Source of the DNA: Saccoglossus kowalevskii
Lineage: Eukaryota; Hemichordata; Enteropneusta; Harrimaniidae
Direction: 5' to 3'
NCBI RefSeq assembly: GCF_000003605.2
Contig: NW_003143796.1
Coordinates: forward strand, 475,084 to 490,012
Length of the DNA: 14,929 bases
Part shown: piece by piece, positions 1-9,615 of the stretch
How positions within the stretch are numbered: position 1 is the stretch's first letter
Layout of the letters: every line of letters begins with the position of its first letter
Made by a program: the position numbers and the translations under genes
Notes under the pieces: generated by a model
Databases searched by the model: none
The model's input: only the letters and a program-made list of their open reading frames with translations
Told to the model about the DNA's origin: nothing

Positions 1-50
1 CACAGTCAACGAATAGAAAATAGTTTTTTTTGTGTAGAAAAAGACCCCCT

Positions 51-142
51 GGGCGTGTGCCCGGATATGACCTCAACTCCTTTATTGTGTCAAAAGTGGG
101 GGGTGGGCGTTTGCCCAGGCATGGGCTCTTACCCGGATAAGT
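51..142. repeat. Short GC-rich motif repeated about three times (possible transposon terminus)
   Basis: Three related words, GGGCGTGTGCCCGGATA at 51, GGGCGTTTGCCCAGGC at 105 and GGGCTCTTACCCGGATAA at 123, sit in an otherwise AT-rich window. Each has the form GGGC-(3-4 nt)-CCC, and the block ends in AAGTACGGTAA at 140-149. Read on the minus strand it begins TTACCGTACTTATCCGGG and runs into repeated GGGC/GCCC words. From general familiarity, short 'TACCGTA + AATAAGCGCCC-like' tails are common at the ends of non-autonomous repeats in invertebrate genomes. Assigning this block to such a family is inference. The left boundary is not visible and may lie outside the window. Confidence 0.45.
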
Positions 143-344
143 ACGGTAATATTCACTGGGTTTAAATTTCACTGATTTACCATTTCATGCATATTCAGTA
201 GGTTTTAAATTCTCGGTTTTGTCATTTATATAATGTGTTCTATGCTAAATTTTACATATTCACTGGGTTTAAATTTAGCGCATTTTGCAGACAGCGAAAT
301 AAGCAAAATTAAAACCCAGTGAATAATTAACCCCCTTTACAGTA
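142..344. mobile_element. MITE-like element with inverted ends and internal direct copies
   Basis: A module close to TATTCACTGGGTTTAAATTT occurs directly at 150-169 and at 256-275. A degraded copy (ATATTCAGTAGGTTTTAAAT) lies at 191-210. An inverted copy lies at 306-327 (TTAAAACCCAGTGAATAATT). The outer edges are TACGGTA at 142-148 and TACAGTA at 338-344, whose reverse complement is TACTGTA, so the ends form an imperfect inverted repeat about 200 bp apart. There is no coding capacity, so any mobility would depend on an enzyme encoded elsewhere. A short non-autonomous DNA transposon relic is the simplest reading. I could not identify a convincing target-site duplication, and the block at 51-142 may belong to the same or a nested element. 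Confidence 0.5.
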
Positions 345-1282
345 TTATGTTGGTAATGCAAAGTATCTGCTGAGACAGTGTAATGAAATTAGTGTGTCCA
401 TCTGGCATCTTTGTTGTCATTGTCAACAATTTCTTGTGCATAATTTGAGTAATTTTTTGACAATCTTTCCCAAACGTGTGTATATTATGAATGAATGAGT
501 AATCTTGCTGCAGTTCAGTATTGGTGTATCTACCACGTATATATTTGAAGATATTGGATATTGATTTAAACAGTGTGCCAGTACAAGAATAATTCATAAA
601 CTGGCTTGCAATGGTTGAATCTGATTCATACTAGTTTTCTTCCTGTTTGCAATTTAATTAACCTAGTTGTTAATTGGCTAAGAAAACATTGTAGCCACCA
701 TAGACAATATCTCAATTCCAAATTACGGTGCATTGCGGGATTGTTATTGCAGGTTGCATAAGATAATGTGCTCAGTGATTGGCAGAGTTGTGTTCAATCA
801 TGGTTTGATTCAGTCAAAGTTGTTTACGATATGGTCCATGGCTAAAATAGTTTTATCCTTACAGTAAAGTTCTAGCCATTATACATTAGCTTACAATATA
901 ATGATGTTCAGGATTTATTACCATGGAACACAATTTATGATCTGTTGCAGGAAAATCTGATTTTAATCCAAATATGTCAAATATAGCTTACCTCTCAAAT
1001 CAGAATTCCATATACAGGCAAGGCATAAATAGTTTCTCTATGTTTTATTACTATGACCATTACATGTAATATATCACTAAGAAATGAGTTGTGTGTGACA
1101 GACTTTCAAATACTACATTTACTCATTTATATTTGTGTGCACACTTCATCTTCCAGGCATTGTTATATTCCAGTGCTAACAGAAACATATGGCCTCCACA
1201 ATGTCTATGTTTGACTGCCCTCGGCAATTGCTAAATAGTTTAAAAATGAATGTACTGTCACTGTGGTAATAAAGGTTCATGA
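345..1282. other. Unassigned AT-rich sequence
   Basis: No gene, RNA or repeat can be supported here. The longest open frame is 86 codons on the minus strand (337-597). It starts with ATG but overlaps the edge of the upstream MITE-like element and has no recognisable domain, so it is probably a chance frame. The rest is low-complexity intergenic or intronic-looking sequence with many stops in all frames. Confidence 0.6.
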
Positions 1283-1543
1283 AATAACCTGATTGCCACA
1301 AATGATATTACCGGTAGTATTTATTTCCATACTGTATTGAAATCTGCTAATAAATGTCTTGATGAGATTAATGATGTAATGGTTCAATCAATAAACATGC
1401 ATCACCCAGAACCAATTGCAAAAAATAAAAGTCTGCATACTTTACCTGTAATGAGTAATGAACTTACTAGAAGACCAGAGTGGCCTTTTTATTTATTTAT
1501 AAGTACATGGTGTGGATTATATCTTGCTGGCGCTGTTCAGTAG
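1283..1543 (+). other. Possible coding fragment of about 87 codons, unrecognised
   Basis: One plus-strand frame is open from just after the TGA at 1280-1282 to the TAG at 1541-1543. It has no ATG near its 5' end. The first in-frame methionine is internal (codon at 1379-1381, about 32 codons in). The translation looks more protein-like than the other short frames in the window. It has mixed charged and polar residues and an RRPEW segment, then a hydrophobic stretch (PFYLFISTWCGLYLAG) just before the stop. The hydrophobic tail could be a membrane segment. No family is recognised. It could be a degraded exon, a piece of an old transposon protein, or chance. There is no clear polypyrimidine-AG acceptor upstream, which weakens the exon reading. 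Confidence 0.15.
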
Positions 1544-1556
1544 CCATACATGTGAA

Positions 1557-1691
1557 AAAGTGACAGGAAATACATTGAGTCAGCTGTGTAGCAGAATTTT
1601 GTAGGTGTATATTGTCTGGGGGGCTCTGTCAAGTAGCAAAAAAATGTAAGAAAGTGACAGGCAATACATTGAGTCAGCTGTATAGCAGAAT
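1557..1691. repeat. 41-bp direct repeat, two copies 94 bp apart
   Basis: The segment at 1557-1597 beginning AAAGTGACAGGAAATACATT recurs at 1651-1691 with two substitutions (GAAAT to GCAAT and TGTGTA to TGTATA). The 53 bp between them is not repeated. This looks like a local segmental duplication or two copies of a short dispersed repeat. It begins 14 bp after the stop of the 1283-1543 open frame. No function is implied. Confidence 0.75.
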
Positions 1692-3884
1692 ACTGTCACT
1701 CAAATATAATGCATGGTGTCATGGAGGTGTCATATGTTATTGATCAGCGATACTCTGTGGTGGAATGGCTTTCTTTCAATGTCAGTTACACTGTACCATA
1801 TTTTCTCCATTAGCAGTCTATGCACTTACATAAATTACAGAGTTGTTATATAATGTTTTACTACATGTATACTGCAAAAAGAATTTGTGGTTTATAACGG
1901 TTTCCATTGGAAATACTAATAGAGTGAATATGGTATTTGTCTTCCATGGTCTTTGATTTCATCTTGTTCGATGTTTAATCCATTGGTTGTGCAAAATGGT
2001 GACTACCTGGTATACCTTATTTTATTTTGGATTTATTAACAACATCTAATCAACCCACGTCTAAAAGTCGAGGATGTCTCTTTATGAATGGCTTCATTAG
2101 TTGAGGAAGTAGAAGAACTCATTATAAATTACAGTCAACAGAAAATTGTGATGTTTTCCTGTATCATAATTTTTAATTTCAAAATCCTGCCTTTAGTAAA
2201 AATGTGTATTCTTTAAAATTGCGATAACTAAACAGTCAGCAGTTATGTGAATGTAGTGTAATGTACCCTGATGTGGTTGGTTGGCAATGTCTAAATAATT
2301 TTATACATTTATTAATTTTCTATCACTGAATATCTTTGAATAGATTTAGAAACCTGTCAGATTAATCTGCTGTTAAGTATGGTATTAATGTCAGCTATGA
2401 TTGTGATACCAAATGTTTCTCCAGATGACATCATTTGCTGAATTCATTAGAAATGACATTCCTGTGTATTTTGCAAGTAGCCTGAAATCTGGAGTTGAGA
2501 GGGCATTCATTTTCAAGGCCAAAAAAGTTTGGAACATGTTTTTTCAAGTATCTTTTATCAGTTGAAGAAATATTCCCAATCTCTTCCAGGAATTCGGATG
2601 TTGGAGAAATATGCTATATGTAGTGTTTCTAAGGATTTGACACAGCTAACAAAGACAAAGTACGAAATTTTAAAAGTGCTATAAATTATTAATATTTTGT
2701 TGAACTTGTTGTTTTTGAGATCTTCCAATCGATTGTGTTAAGACCTACTTGGTCGGCCATTTTGAATTTCAAACCATATCTATCCTTGACAGTGTTTGTT
2801 TCAACTTATGTAACCAAGCGTAATGTTTTGTTTGTGAGAACTTTCAAACAAATATTAATTTGTAATTCTAACCGTTTTGGTGTATTTTTAAGGGCATTAT
2901 TCAGACAATAAACTTCCTTGGGTTTCACAATAAATCACTGAGTACGGTAACAGGCAAATAAATGCAGTTGGTGTTAAAAAGGGCATTATTGTCTGTACAG
3001 AATGTCCTCATTCAATTTCTTTCACACTCTGTCCCTTGATTACACCAGTAAGATCTTATTTGTTACAAACACTTCTTATGATGCCAGTATACCTCGTTTA
3101 GCCTAGCCTTGTAACGCTATGAAAGATGTGCCCTCCATCAGGGCAATAAGTTCCTGTATCACGCCCGGCCCAGCGCACCTGATTTTCATCAATCAAAACA
3201 AAACATGTCATTCTAAATTATGCCGTGTGTTTGAGGTCACACTGTGGTAAAATTGTAATTACAGCTATAAGGTTTATGATAAAACTTTTATGGATCTTGT
3301 GCTGCAAAAGTCGTATCCTGTCAATCATGAATACTGTTCTGTACATGTATGTTAGTCATTTTTTATCAACGCACAAGACTTACAGAGAAAAATAAAACAA
3401 AATACAACAAACCAAAATGAGAATACATAATTTATACAAAACATATTAAATAAATAAGTAAGTTAACAAATAAAAAGTATTTTAGCTGGATCATACTTGT
3501 TATTTTGAGTTAAAATAACAGAAGATGGAGTGAAAGTGAAATGCTGAAATATAAAGTGATTCATAATTAGGACCATGCCAGCTATGTAAATATTAATATG
3601 TTAAATATTTGTCCATTAACATGTGTTCTGAAAAAATATTCATTCAATGTTTGTAATGAATCCAAATCATACAGAATATTTGACTTGTTTCCCCATGTGC
3701 ATACTGCCATGCAATGTAATTATTTTACCCTACACCATAATGTGGGTGCAATGTATTTCACATCTTTTTATGTCTTTACAATTATTTTATATTGTTATGT
3801 TGGACCAAATACACATGCACTAATTGTCCATTGTCTACATGCATTATTCAACAGTTTGTGAAAAATGACAAACGATGACTTTGT
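1692..3884. other. Unassigned AT-rich sequence
   Basis: About 2.2 kb without a supportable gene. Small items only: a 5-bp GCCCT/AGGGC stem at 3130-3144; and a ten-base word GGGCATTATT at 2892-2901 and 2981-2990, followed respectively by CAGACAAT and its reverse complement after the shared word. The longest frame, 87 codons from an ATG at 3598 to 3861, is rich in Cys, His, Phe and Tyr, as translated AT-rich DNA often is. It shows no recognisable domain and is treated as chance. Confidence 0.6.
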
Positions 3885-4160
3885 CAGTTAAAGCAGAGGG
3901 AGTCGTCACTTGCGTATGCGTCAGATGGCAATAGAGTATCGTTGTTTACAAACAAGGTTTACCCATGAGCCTTTGCGTTTTTAGCATTTGTTGTTATCGT
4001 TGCTTGAACCTTAATTCCCGCTCGTGGCAGGTGACAACCCTCCTGCTTTTATAGTGTAAACCATTTAATTTTCTCTGCAAAAGTCACTGACACTGTGTTA
4101 TTATTGAACCCTGGATAATTTTCCGGGATACAAAATGTTTTCCGGGAAATTTAAGCGGTT
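3885..4160. other. CpG-bearing patch with paired TTTTCCGGGA words
   Basis: In a window that is mostly poor in CpG, about a dozen CpG dinucleotides fall within roughly 275 bp, in words such as GGAGTCGTCACTTGCG at 3899-3914 and TCCCGCTCGTGG near 4016. The ten-base word TTTTCCGGGA occurs at 4119-4128 and again at 4138-4147, 19 bp apart. TTCCGG is the core bound by ETS-family factors. This could be a fragment of a regulatory element or an old repeat. There is no start codon, TATA box or open frame of note tied to it. Confidence 0.2.
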
Positions 4161-4769
4161 TACAGTAGCTAATCAAAGAATAATGAGAATATTTGCAAAA
4201 AAATGGTGGGAAAATTATGGTTTTTTGATACCTGTTTATAAACTATTCATTGGAATATGATGAATTTTGTGATATCACTAAGTTTTGTGCATATTTTATA
4301 ACTGCTTAATATGCTGTCATTAATGTTTTATAGTCAATTCATATCCTTGCTATTAGGACAGCTATAAACAGTCAGTACCATTTCAATTCCAGTTTTCTCC
4401 TAAAATTCCGTATTTTGATGGCAGCTGCCAGGCTAAATGACGTCAGACAACTGATAAATCATTGACAGTTTAGTGTAGTTAAATTTGATGTTCAAAAATT
4501 GGATTTTTTGAGTGATTTACTATCTTGAATGTATACAAATGAAGCCTATATTTTCTGAGTGCTTTGTTCTGTGGCTTACATGTGAGTCGTGTTTGTAATA
4601 ATTCATTTCTAATGTCTTGATACTAAAATGCTATTGTTGTTTATCATGCCATTAGCTGTCGTTAGTTTTCAATTATTCTGTAGTTGTATTCAAATTTTAC
4701 TACAGAAGTGACAAAGACGTCAAATTTATTTTAAATTATATAAACCGTTCACTAAAGTACAGCAAGTAA
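4161..4769. other. Unassigned AT-rich sequence
   Basis: This contains no gene or repeat that I can support. It is AT-rich with frequent stops in all frames and occasional short T or A runs. Confidence 0.6.
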
Positions 4770-5096
4770 CTGTGACGTAAAAAAAAAAAATGGTAAAATA
4801 AATAATTTGCATAAAATCAAAGGGTGGTTGTTGCCACACCGCGCATGTGTGAGATATGGATCTCATATAAAGAAAGTTGGCAATTTTGACAAACCGATGA
4901 GTATTTTGTTCTGGTGTTTGGAAGATATCGAAGAAGTCGCCGGCGGTGATTTGTGCAAGTGGCGCCCAGGGCAAAACTCATACTTGTGATTTCATTAGAA
5001 AAGTGCATTGGATTGTGGGAAAATCAATGTTTATCAATACAAATGTCGCACTACCACACTTTAACTTTTTTGTTTGCCCAAAAACACAGGGTAAGT
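4770..5096 (+). promoter_or_regulatory. Possible promoter / first-exon patch ending at a splice-donor-like site
   Basis: A CRE-like TGACGTAA (4773-4780) runs into an A12 tract (4779-4790). Downstream, about eight CpGs occur between 4840 and 4975, including CACCGCGCATG and GTCGCCGGCGG. A Su(H)/RBPJ-like word TGTGGGAA lies at 5015-5022. The patch ends at CACAGGGTAAGTAG, which matches the 5' splice consensus from +1 to +6 (GTAAGT at 5091-5096). Several short frames on both strands overlap here, including a 60-codon one at 4807-4989 that opens with TTG, not ATG. A non-coding or mostly untranslated first exon is conceivable. No TATA box, initiator or homology supports it directly, so this is a weak call built from co-located motifs. 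Confidence 0.18.
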
Positions 5097-7132
5097 AGTG
5101 AAACAGCAGAAATAAAAAAACAAAATGCTCTTGGCCTGGCCATATAACGATATAACTATAACCAGGCACTTGAATAAAAATTGTTCAATTTTATGCTTTC
5201 ATGTCCCCTATAAAAAAATCATGCCTGCAAAATTTTATTTCTTCAGGATTCTGTTCACTGAAAATTGCATTATTTAAAAAAATAAATATTTCTGACTTGC
5301 TGTACAATAATGTGACAGAAAAATCATGAGACTTGAATTTCGCTCAAAAATTGGAACTATAGTTATGTTTGGGTTTGTAAATATCTGCTATTTTTAGTAC
5401 AGGAGAAATTAATCAACATCTCCTATGTATAGGAAATTGAGATAATCATTTTTTTATAGCTAGAAATTACTTGTGGAGATGTTTACTGAAACTGTCTCTA
5501 CTTGAATGATGAGCCGACTATGTTGCCATGGTGATATCCTGTGCAGATTGTTCCTTTCTGATCGATATGTATTTTTAAAGTGATTTTCTTCTTGCAATTT
5601 ATGTTAGCAGCTAGGTGAGTCATGCATTGACGATCAAGATGCAGTAAAGCTTTATTACGCCAATTGCTTGTCAAGTTGAAGGGTTGGGCCTTATTCATTG
5701 CATTGCTTTTTTATGTCAGGGCTCATGAGTGGTGTGTCAAACTCAGATGTGAATGCTCATGCTACATTGTTCAAAAGGCTTACTTTTACAATTGTGCAAT
5801 ATTTCAATCTGTTGGTTATCTGATTACAAATATGGCCAAGTGGCGGTCATTTTTTTGGCAAAAAACTTAAAGGGGAGGTCTGGGAAAACAATATAGTGAT
5901 TCCAGATGAAAGAGCTCCACAAATATAGGAGAATGCAATTTACATTTTTTAGTCCTTGTTCACCAAAGTCCAAAGCAGGGACTAATGGTTTTCAGTCACT
6001 GTGGTGCATTTGTGCGTGCCTTCCAATGTGCATCTCGGTCACCTTTGGAACAATTGTCTTCAAACCTCACACATACTTAATACCTTATCTGTGTAGGTAT
6101 ATATATGTGTGTTTGTTCCACCAATAACTCAAAAACCAATCATTAGATTTTAAAGATGCATTGTGACAATGTGCAGACCTGATAAGGTTTCAGTGGAAAT
6201 ATGTGCATGTTACTAAATACAATACTGTTATATACTACCTTACTCCCAAATGAAATGCCATTCTTTTTTGGCAAAAACCATTGAGCGAAAGGCCAATTGG
6301 CCTATTTTTTTTAATCTGTCATTAATTTTTAACGACTGACAGTCAACACAGTGTGTTCTGTTTGCTATGGGTCCCATGCAATGTATCCAATGTGTGTTAA
6401 TTACAAATTATTGTTACACTAAATTTCATAATTTTGTTGCGCAACAAACCCAAAGTGACTTATCAGATAAAATCAATTTAAAGATCAATTCACTTTGCCA
6501 TAGGGTTTCACATTCATCATTCAAACAGCATTCTGACCATAGTATAGCTGCAGCTCATCTCATCAAGTTTTGACTTGTTATACATGTATTTCCATGTTGT
6601 CAGCCACTGATATATTTACATAGAAAACGCGTATTCAAAACTTTAATATGTGCACTCATGACAGTATTATAATATCTCTTTAGTGTGCCCTAGAACAAAT
6701 GCACTGCTTTAAACAGCTGATTGGCTTTGTTTATCATTTGGCAAAGCTTACTTGGAGCATAAAACAGTGAGTAGACTGTTGCACATTGTGGGACTAGCAA
6801 AATAACGGAAGAAAGAAAATGTTTGATTGTGGGAAGGTGAATTTAATTAATTATGTGTTACCGGTATAACTAGATTGTAGTTTGTAATCGATATAGATAT
6901 AGACTTGTTATATTCACAATGTTAGTGACCATAATATCTAATATCAATAATGAATGAGTCGCTGTTTAATTACTTAAACATATGCAAATAAAGTCAGAAA
7001 ATCATTTATCTTTGTCAGCCTTGGCTGAAATTTAATTCTTAACTCTTAACTCTATAATTTATTACAAATAAAGAATGATTTGGAACAAAGTCTCCCAGAT
7101 TTCTCTCTATTTCTAAAGATACAAAGTTGTAT
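5097..7132. other. Unassigned AT-rich sequence
   Basis: About 2 kb without a supportable gene. Frames of 66-73 codons (5498-5698 minus, 5664-5870 plus, 5906-6127 plus, 6367-6573 plus) are short, mutually unrelated and show no domain, so they are treated as chance. A second Su(H)-like TGTGGGAA lies at about 6828. ACCGGTA at 6860 is one of the recurring TAC(C/G)GTA-type words of this window. The stretch 5930-6330 has the feel of a degraded dispersed repeat (TTCTTCAAACCTCACACAT-like text), but I cannot show a second copy here. Confidence 0.55.
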
Positions 7133-7249
7133 ATACCATATTTGCTCTATTAGTAGCACTTATGTAAATTTCTCTATTTACGTAGACATCGAATGTGGTT
7201 TATATCCGCTTCTATTGGAGACACACATCTAATAAAGCATATACGGTAT
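7133..7249. mobile_element. Small inverted-repeat element (117 bp), MITE-like
   Basis: The left arm at 7133-7154 (ATACCATATTTGCTCTATTA) is matched in reverse complement by the right arm at 7229-7249 (CTAATAAAGCATATACGGTA). About 20 of 24 positions agree. The arms enclose a short interior containing GAATGTGGTTTATATCCGC. There is no coding capacity. The size and terminal inverted repeats fit a miniature non-autonomous DNA transposon. A target-site duplication is not evident. The right arm has a second, better-matching copy at about 7464-7484, produced by the neighbouring duplication. Confidence 0.5.
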
Positions 7250-7548
7250 TGTGATACTGAACAAAAAATATATTTTGAAGCATTCTGTCCATCTCTCATA
7301 CATGCTCTGAGGACTTCAATTTCAACAAGAAATAATGTCTCAAGTTTGGAGTGCGCAGCTTCAATTAAATCTGCGGCTTCAATTATGATTTTCACGGTAA
7401 TATTTTAATGATTACGTAGACATCGAATGTGGTTTATATGCACTTCTATTGAAGACGCGCTCCTATTAAAGCAAATACGGTATTGTGATACTGAACAAAC
7501 AATGTCTTGAAGCGTTCAGTCCATCTCTCATACATGCTCTGAGGACTT
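7179..7548. repeat. Direct duplication of a ~137-bp segment, copies 234 bp apart
   Basis: The segment 7179-7316, starting TACGTAGACATCGAATGTGG, recurs at 7413-7548. The first 25 bases are identical and so is the last part, including CATCTCTCATACATGCTCTG. The middle differs by substitutions and a 2-bp length difference. The 96 bp between the copies is single-copy here. The duplicated piece carries the right inverted arm of the adjacent MITE-like element, so the window has one left arm and two right arms. Overlapping frames on both strands (7174-7395 minus, 7193-7408 plus) fall inside it and are not considered genes. Confidence 0.85.
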
Positions 7549-8040
7549 GCAATCAGTCATTTTGCCTTGACACAATTAACCATTATTCGTCTCGTTTGTC
7601 ATTTGATCGGATGAAGAATACATGTTGCATGTATTAACTCTGCTATAGTTGTTGTCACCAATTCATACATAGTGTATGACTGATAACATCTTTCCTGTCC
7701 ACTACTCACTCAATTAACTTATTTTCTATACCTTACAGTACTGATTTCACCTCTGTCAAAAACAAATTACGCTCGGAAAGAGTGAAAGTGTAATTTAGCG
7801 CATGTGATGAGCTGCCTTGCGGGTCGCTATATTGTACATGTGTTTATACATGGGTTGGTTTGTACTTGCTGCTGCAACATAGTTGTACCAGGGACAGTTC
7901 ATCAGTTCATGATGTATACATAGGACCATTATGTACACATATAGAGTCTATTGGTCACGTTCTAGCCTCTGGCAGTTGGCGTTTCACTGCTGCTGCTACC
8001 ATACTAGCAGAGAGACACCAGGAATAAAAATGAAGCTTGA
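7549..8040. other. Unassigned sequence
   Basis: No gene can be supported. There is a somewhat GC-richer stretch around 7770-7830 with several CpGs (ACGCTCGG, TAGCGCATG, GCGGGTCGC). A 7-bp inverted repeat AAATTAC/GTAATTT lies at 7764-7796, and a 6-bp CTGCTA/TAGCAG stem lies near 7993-8010. None is enough to name a function. Confidence 0.5.
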
Positions 8041-8233
8041 AATACTGTAAAATACTTTATTTTCGCTTGTAATTAATTTTCACTGAAGGAATGATTCAGT
8101 GAAAATAAAATCCAGCAAATATACCTTTTTTCCTATACTTTACATTCAACTTGTCAAAAATCAGTGAAAATAAATTCCATACAAAAGACCCATGATTATT
8201 AATTCCAGCTAAAATAAAGTATTTAACAGTATT
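8041..8233 (+). mobile_element. MITE, copy 1 (193 bp, terminal inverted repeats)
   Basis: The left end AATACTGTAAAATACTTTAT and the right end, which in reverse complement reads AATACTGTTAAATACTTTAT, form an inverted repeat of about 34 bp with roughly five mismatches. TGA lies immediately outside both ends (8038-8040 and 8234-8236), a possible 3-bp target-site duplication. Inside, TTTTCACTGAA (8077-8087) and TTCAGTGAAAA (8095-8105) form a perfect 11-bp stem around a 7-nt loop. There is no coding capacity; the frame at 8096-8296 minus runs through the element and is a shadow of it. A diverged sister copy lies at 9616-9798. Confidence 0.8.
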
Positions 8234-8422
8234 TGAGTAAATATCACATAAAGATAAAAAAAAAATCAGGTTACAGCATTCTGCCCTTATTCCCATATGG
8301 CAATATTATCAGCATTATATGCACTGTTCCCTTTCACCTCTAAAAATAAAACGGTTTACCCAGAGGTAGTCTGATATGCGAGAATAATTCATGTTACAAA
8401 TGTACCTGCATGTATATCCTTC

Positions 8423-8645
8423 CACCCCTACTCATGGAATGGTTTAAACAAATGTTGATGTCAACCCATTTAGCATTCGGAATATTTTGATGCGTGACGT
8501 ACAAACAATACTTGTATATTACTTGTACAGTATTCCCACCCCTATATATGAAATGGTTCACTCCAGGTTATTCAACCATGCCCTGATTTTGGATTATGTT
8601 GTATCAATCTGTCAGCAGTGCACCCCTACTAATGAAATGGTTTAT
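8423..8645 (+). repeat. Three copies of a CACCCCTA...ATGGTTTA motif
   Basis: CACCCCTACTCATGGAATGG at 8423, CACCCCTATATATGAAATGG at 8537 and CACCCCTACTAATGAAATGG at 8621 are clearly related over about 25 bp, each followed by TT(T/C)A. Intervals are 114 and 84 bp, and the DNA between copies is not obviously alike. This may be a decayed tandem repeat or clustered short dispersed repeats. Weaker echoes (AACACCCCTATGG at about 9061, CTACCCCTATTCCATG at about 9285) lie downstream. The 70-codon frame at 8487-8699 runs through the motif and has no domain. Confidence 0.5.
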
Positions 8646-8650
8646 CCCAT

Positions 8651-9615
8651 ATATATTTTACTCTTCTCGCATTTGGAGTATGTGGAAATGTTATGTTAGA
8701 TTATAACACTTTAGTCCATTCCGATGTAGTACTACTACTTCCTGTCATCTTCTGGATTTGCCGAGTTGTGTTTTCCTTTTTTTGGATTGTCACCCACTTG
8801 AACTAGTAGCAGTTTCTGCAGGTATTTACTAGCACACATATATAAGTTGTTTTATTTACCAAAATTTATTACTGGTTTTAGATTCACCCTTCAATCATAT
8901 GCTGCATTCAATTGAGCTGGTTCGAAAGCATGCATAGTTGATAGTTTTGTTTCATACTATGTAAATGGGTATATGTAATATTTTCTACGAACCCACTTCC
9001 CTACAATTGATGTTCAATACCTGTATGCATATCCGCAACATTTATATTCATTCTTTCATTAACACCCCTATGGCATGCAGACCTGTCGTGATTCAGATGC
9101 TCACTGGACGTCTAAGCAATTTGCTGGTATTTTTTCAAAATGGGCTAAATGTTGTTTAATCGTTTGTCAAGTGTGTTCTATTTACATTTTTACACACAGT
9201 GTGGCAAATACCTAGAAATGTACCATGACACTAGCTGCTATTTTGGACAAAATGTCTTAAGTTAATTTTGAAACAGCTGAATCTCTACCCCTATTCCATG
9301 CAATCACACCTATGTGTATGTATAGGAAATGCACAATATCATGTATATATATAGAAAGCTGCCTCTTCCAGGGAAAGCATTGTGGGGAAATCGGTGTTTA
9401 TGCTGTGTAACCTGGCTTTTTTTTTACCCCTGAAATGTAATTTCAATTCTGCAGGTAAATTTATCATGAGATTTAATATTCTAAGTATAAAAGGGACATA
9501 TTATTAGATTTATTCTGGAAGCAAGTGTACACACTGAATTACAATTTCATCGGAAAAGATTGGATTGCAAGCAAGCAAGGTTAAAGTCAGGAGTATACAC
9601 AATTCATTACTACCA
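8651..9615. other. Unassigned AT-rich sequence
   Basis: No gene can be supported. A 64-codon frame at 8965-9159 has no recognisable domain. A T9 run at about 9417-9425 and several ATGTATATAT-type words are present. Faint echoes of the CACCCCTA motif lie near 9061 and 9285. Confidence 0.55.

Noticed and set aside
3130-3144. GCCCT/AGGGC stem as a terminator or regulatory hairpin
   Set aside because: Only 5 bp, no T run after it, and expected by chance in 15 kb.
3598-3861. 87-codon ATG-started frame rich in Cys, His, Phe and Tyr
   Set aside because: No domain, no signal of splice sites, and a composition expected from AT-rich DNA.
5906-6127. 73-codon ATG-started frame with hydrophobic tail
   Set aside because: No recognisable family. 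It lies in text that looks like decayed repeat, and the length is within chance for 15 kb in six frames.
7764-7796. AAATTAC/GTAATTT inverted repeat as another MITE end
   Set aside because: Only 7 bp with a short loop and no extended arms or matching copy in the window.
8915-8930. GGTTCGAAAGC as a tRNA B-box
   Set aside because: No A-box, acceptor stem or anticodon arm at the right spacing on either strand.
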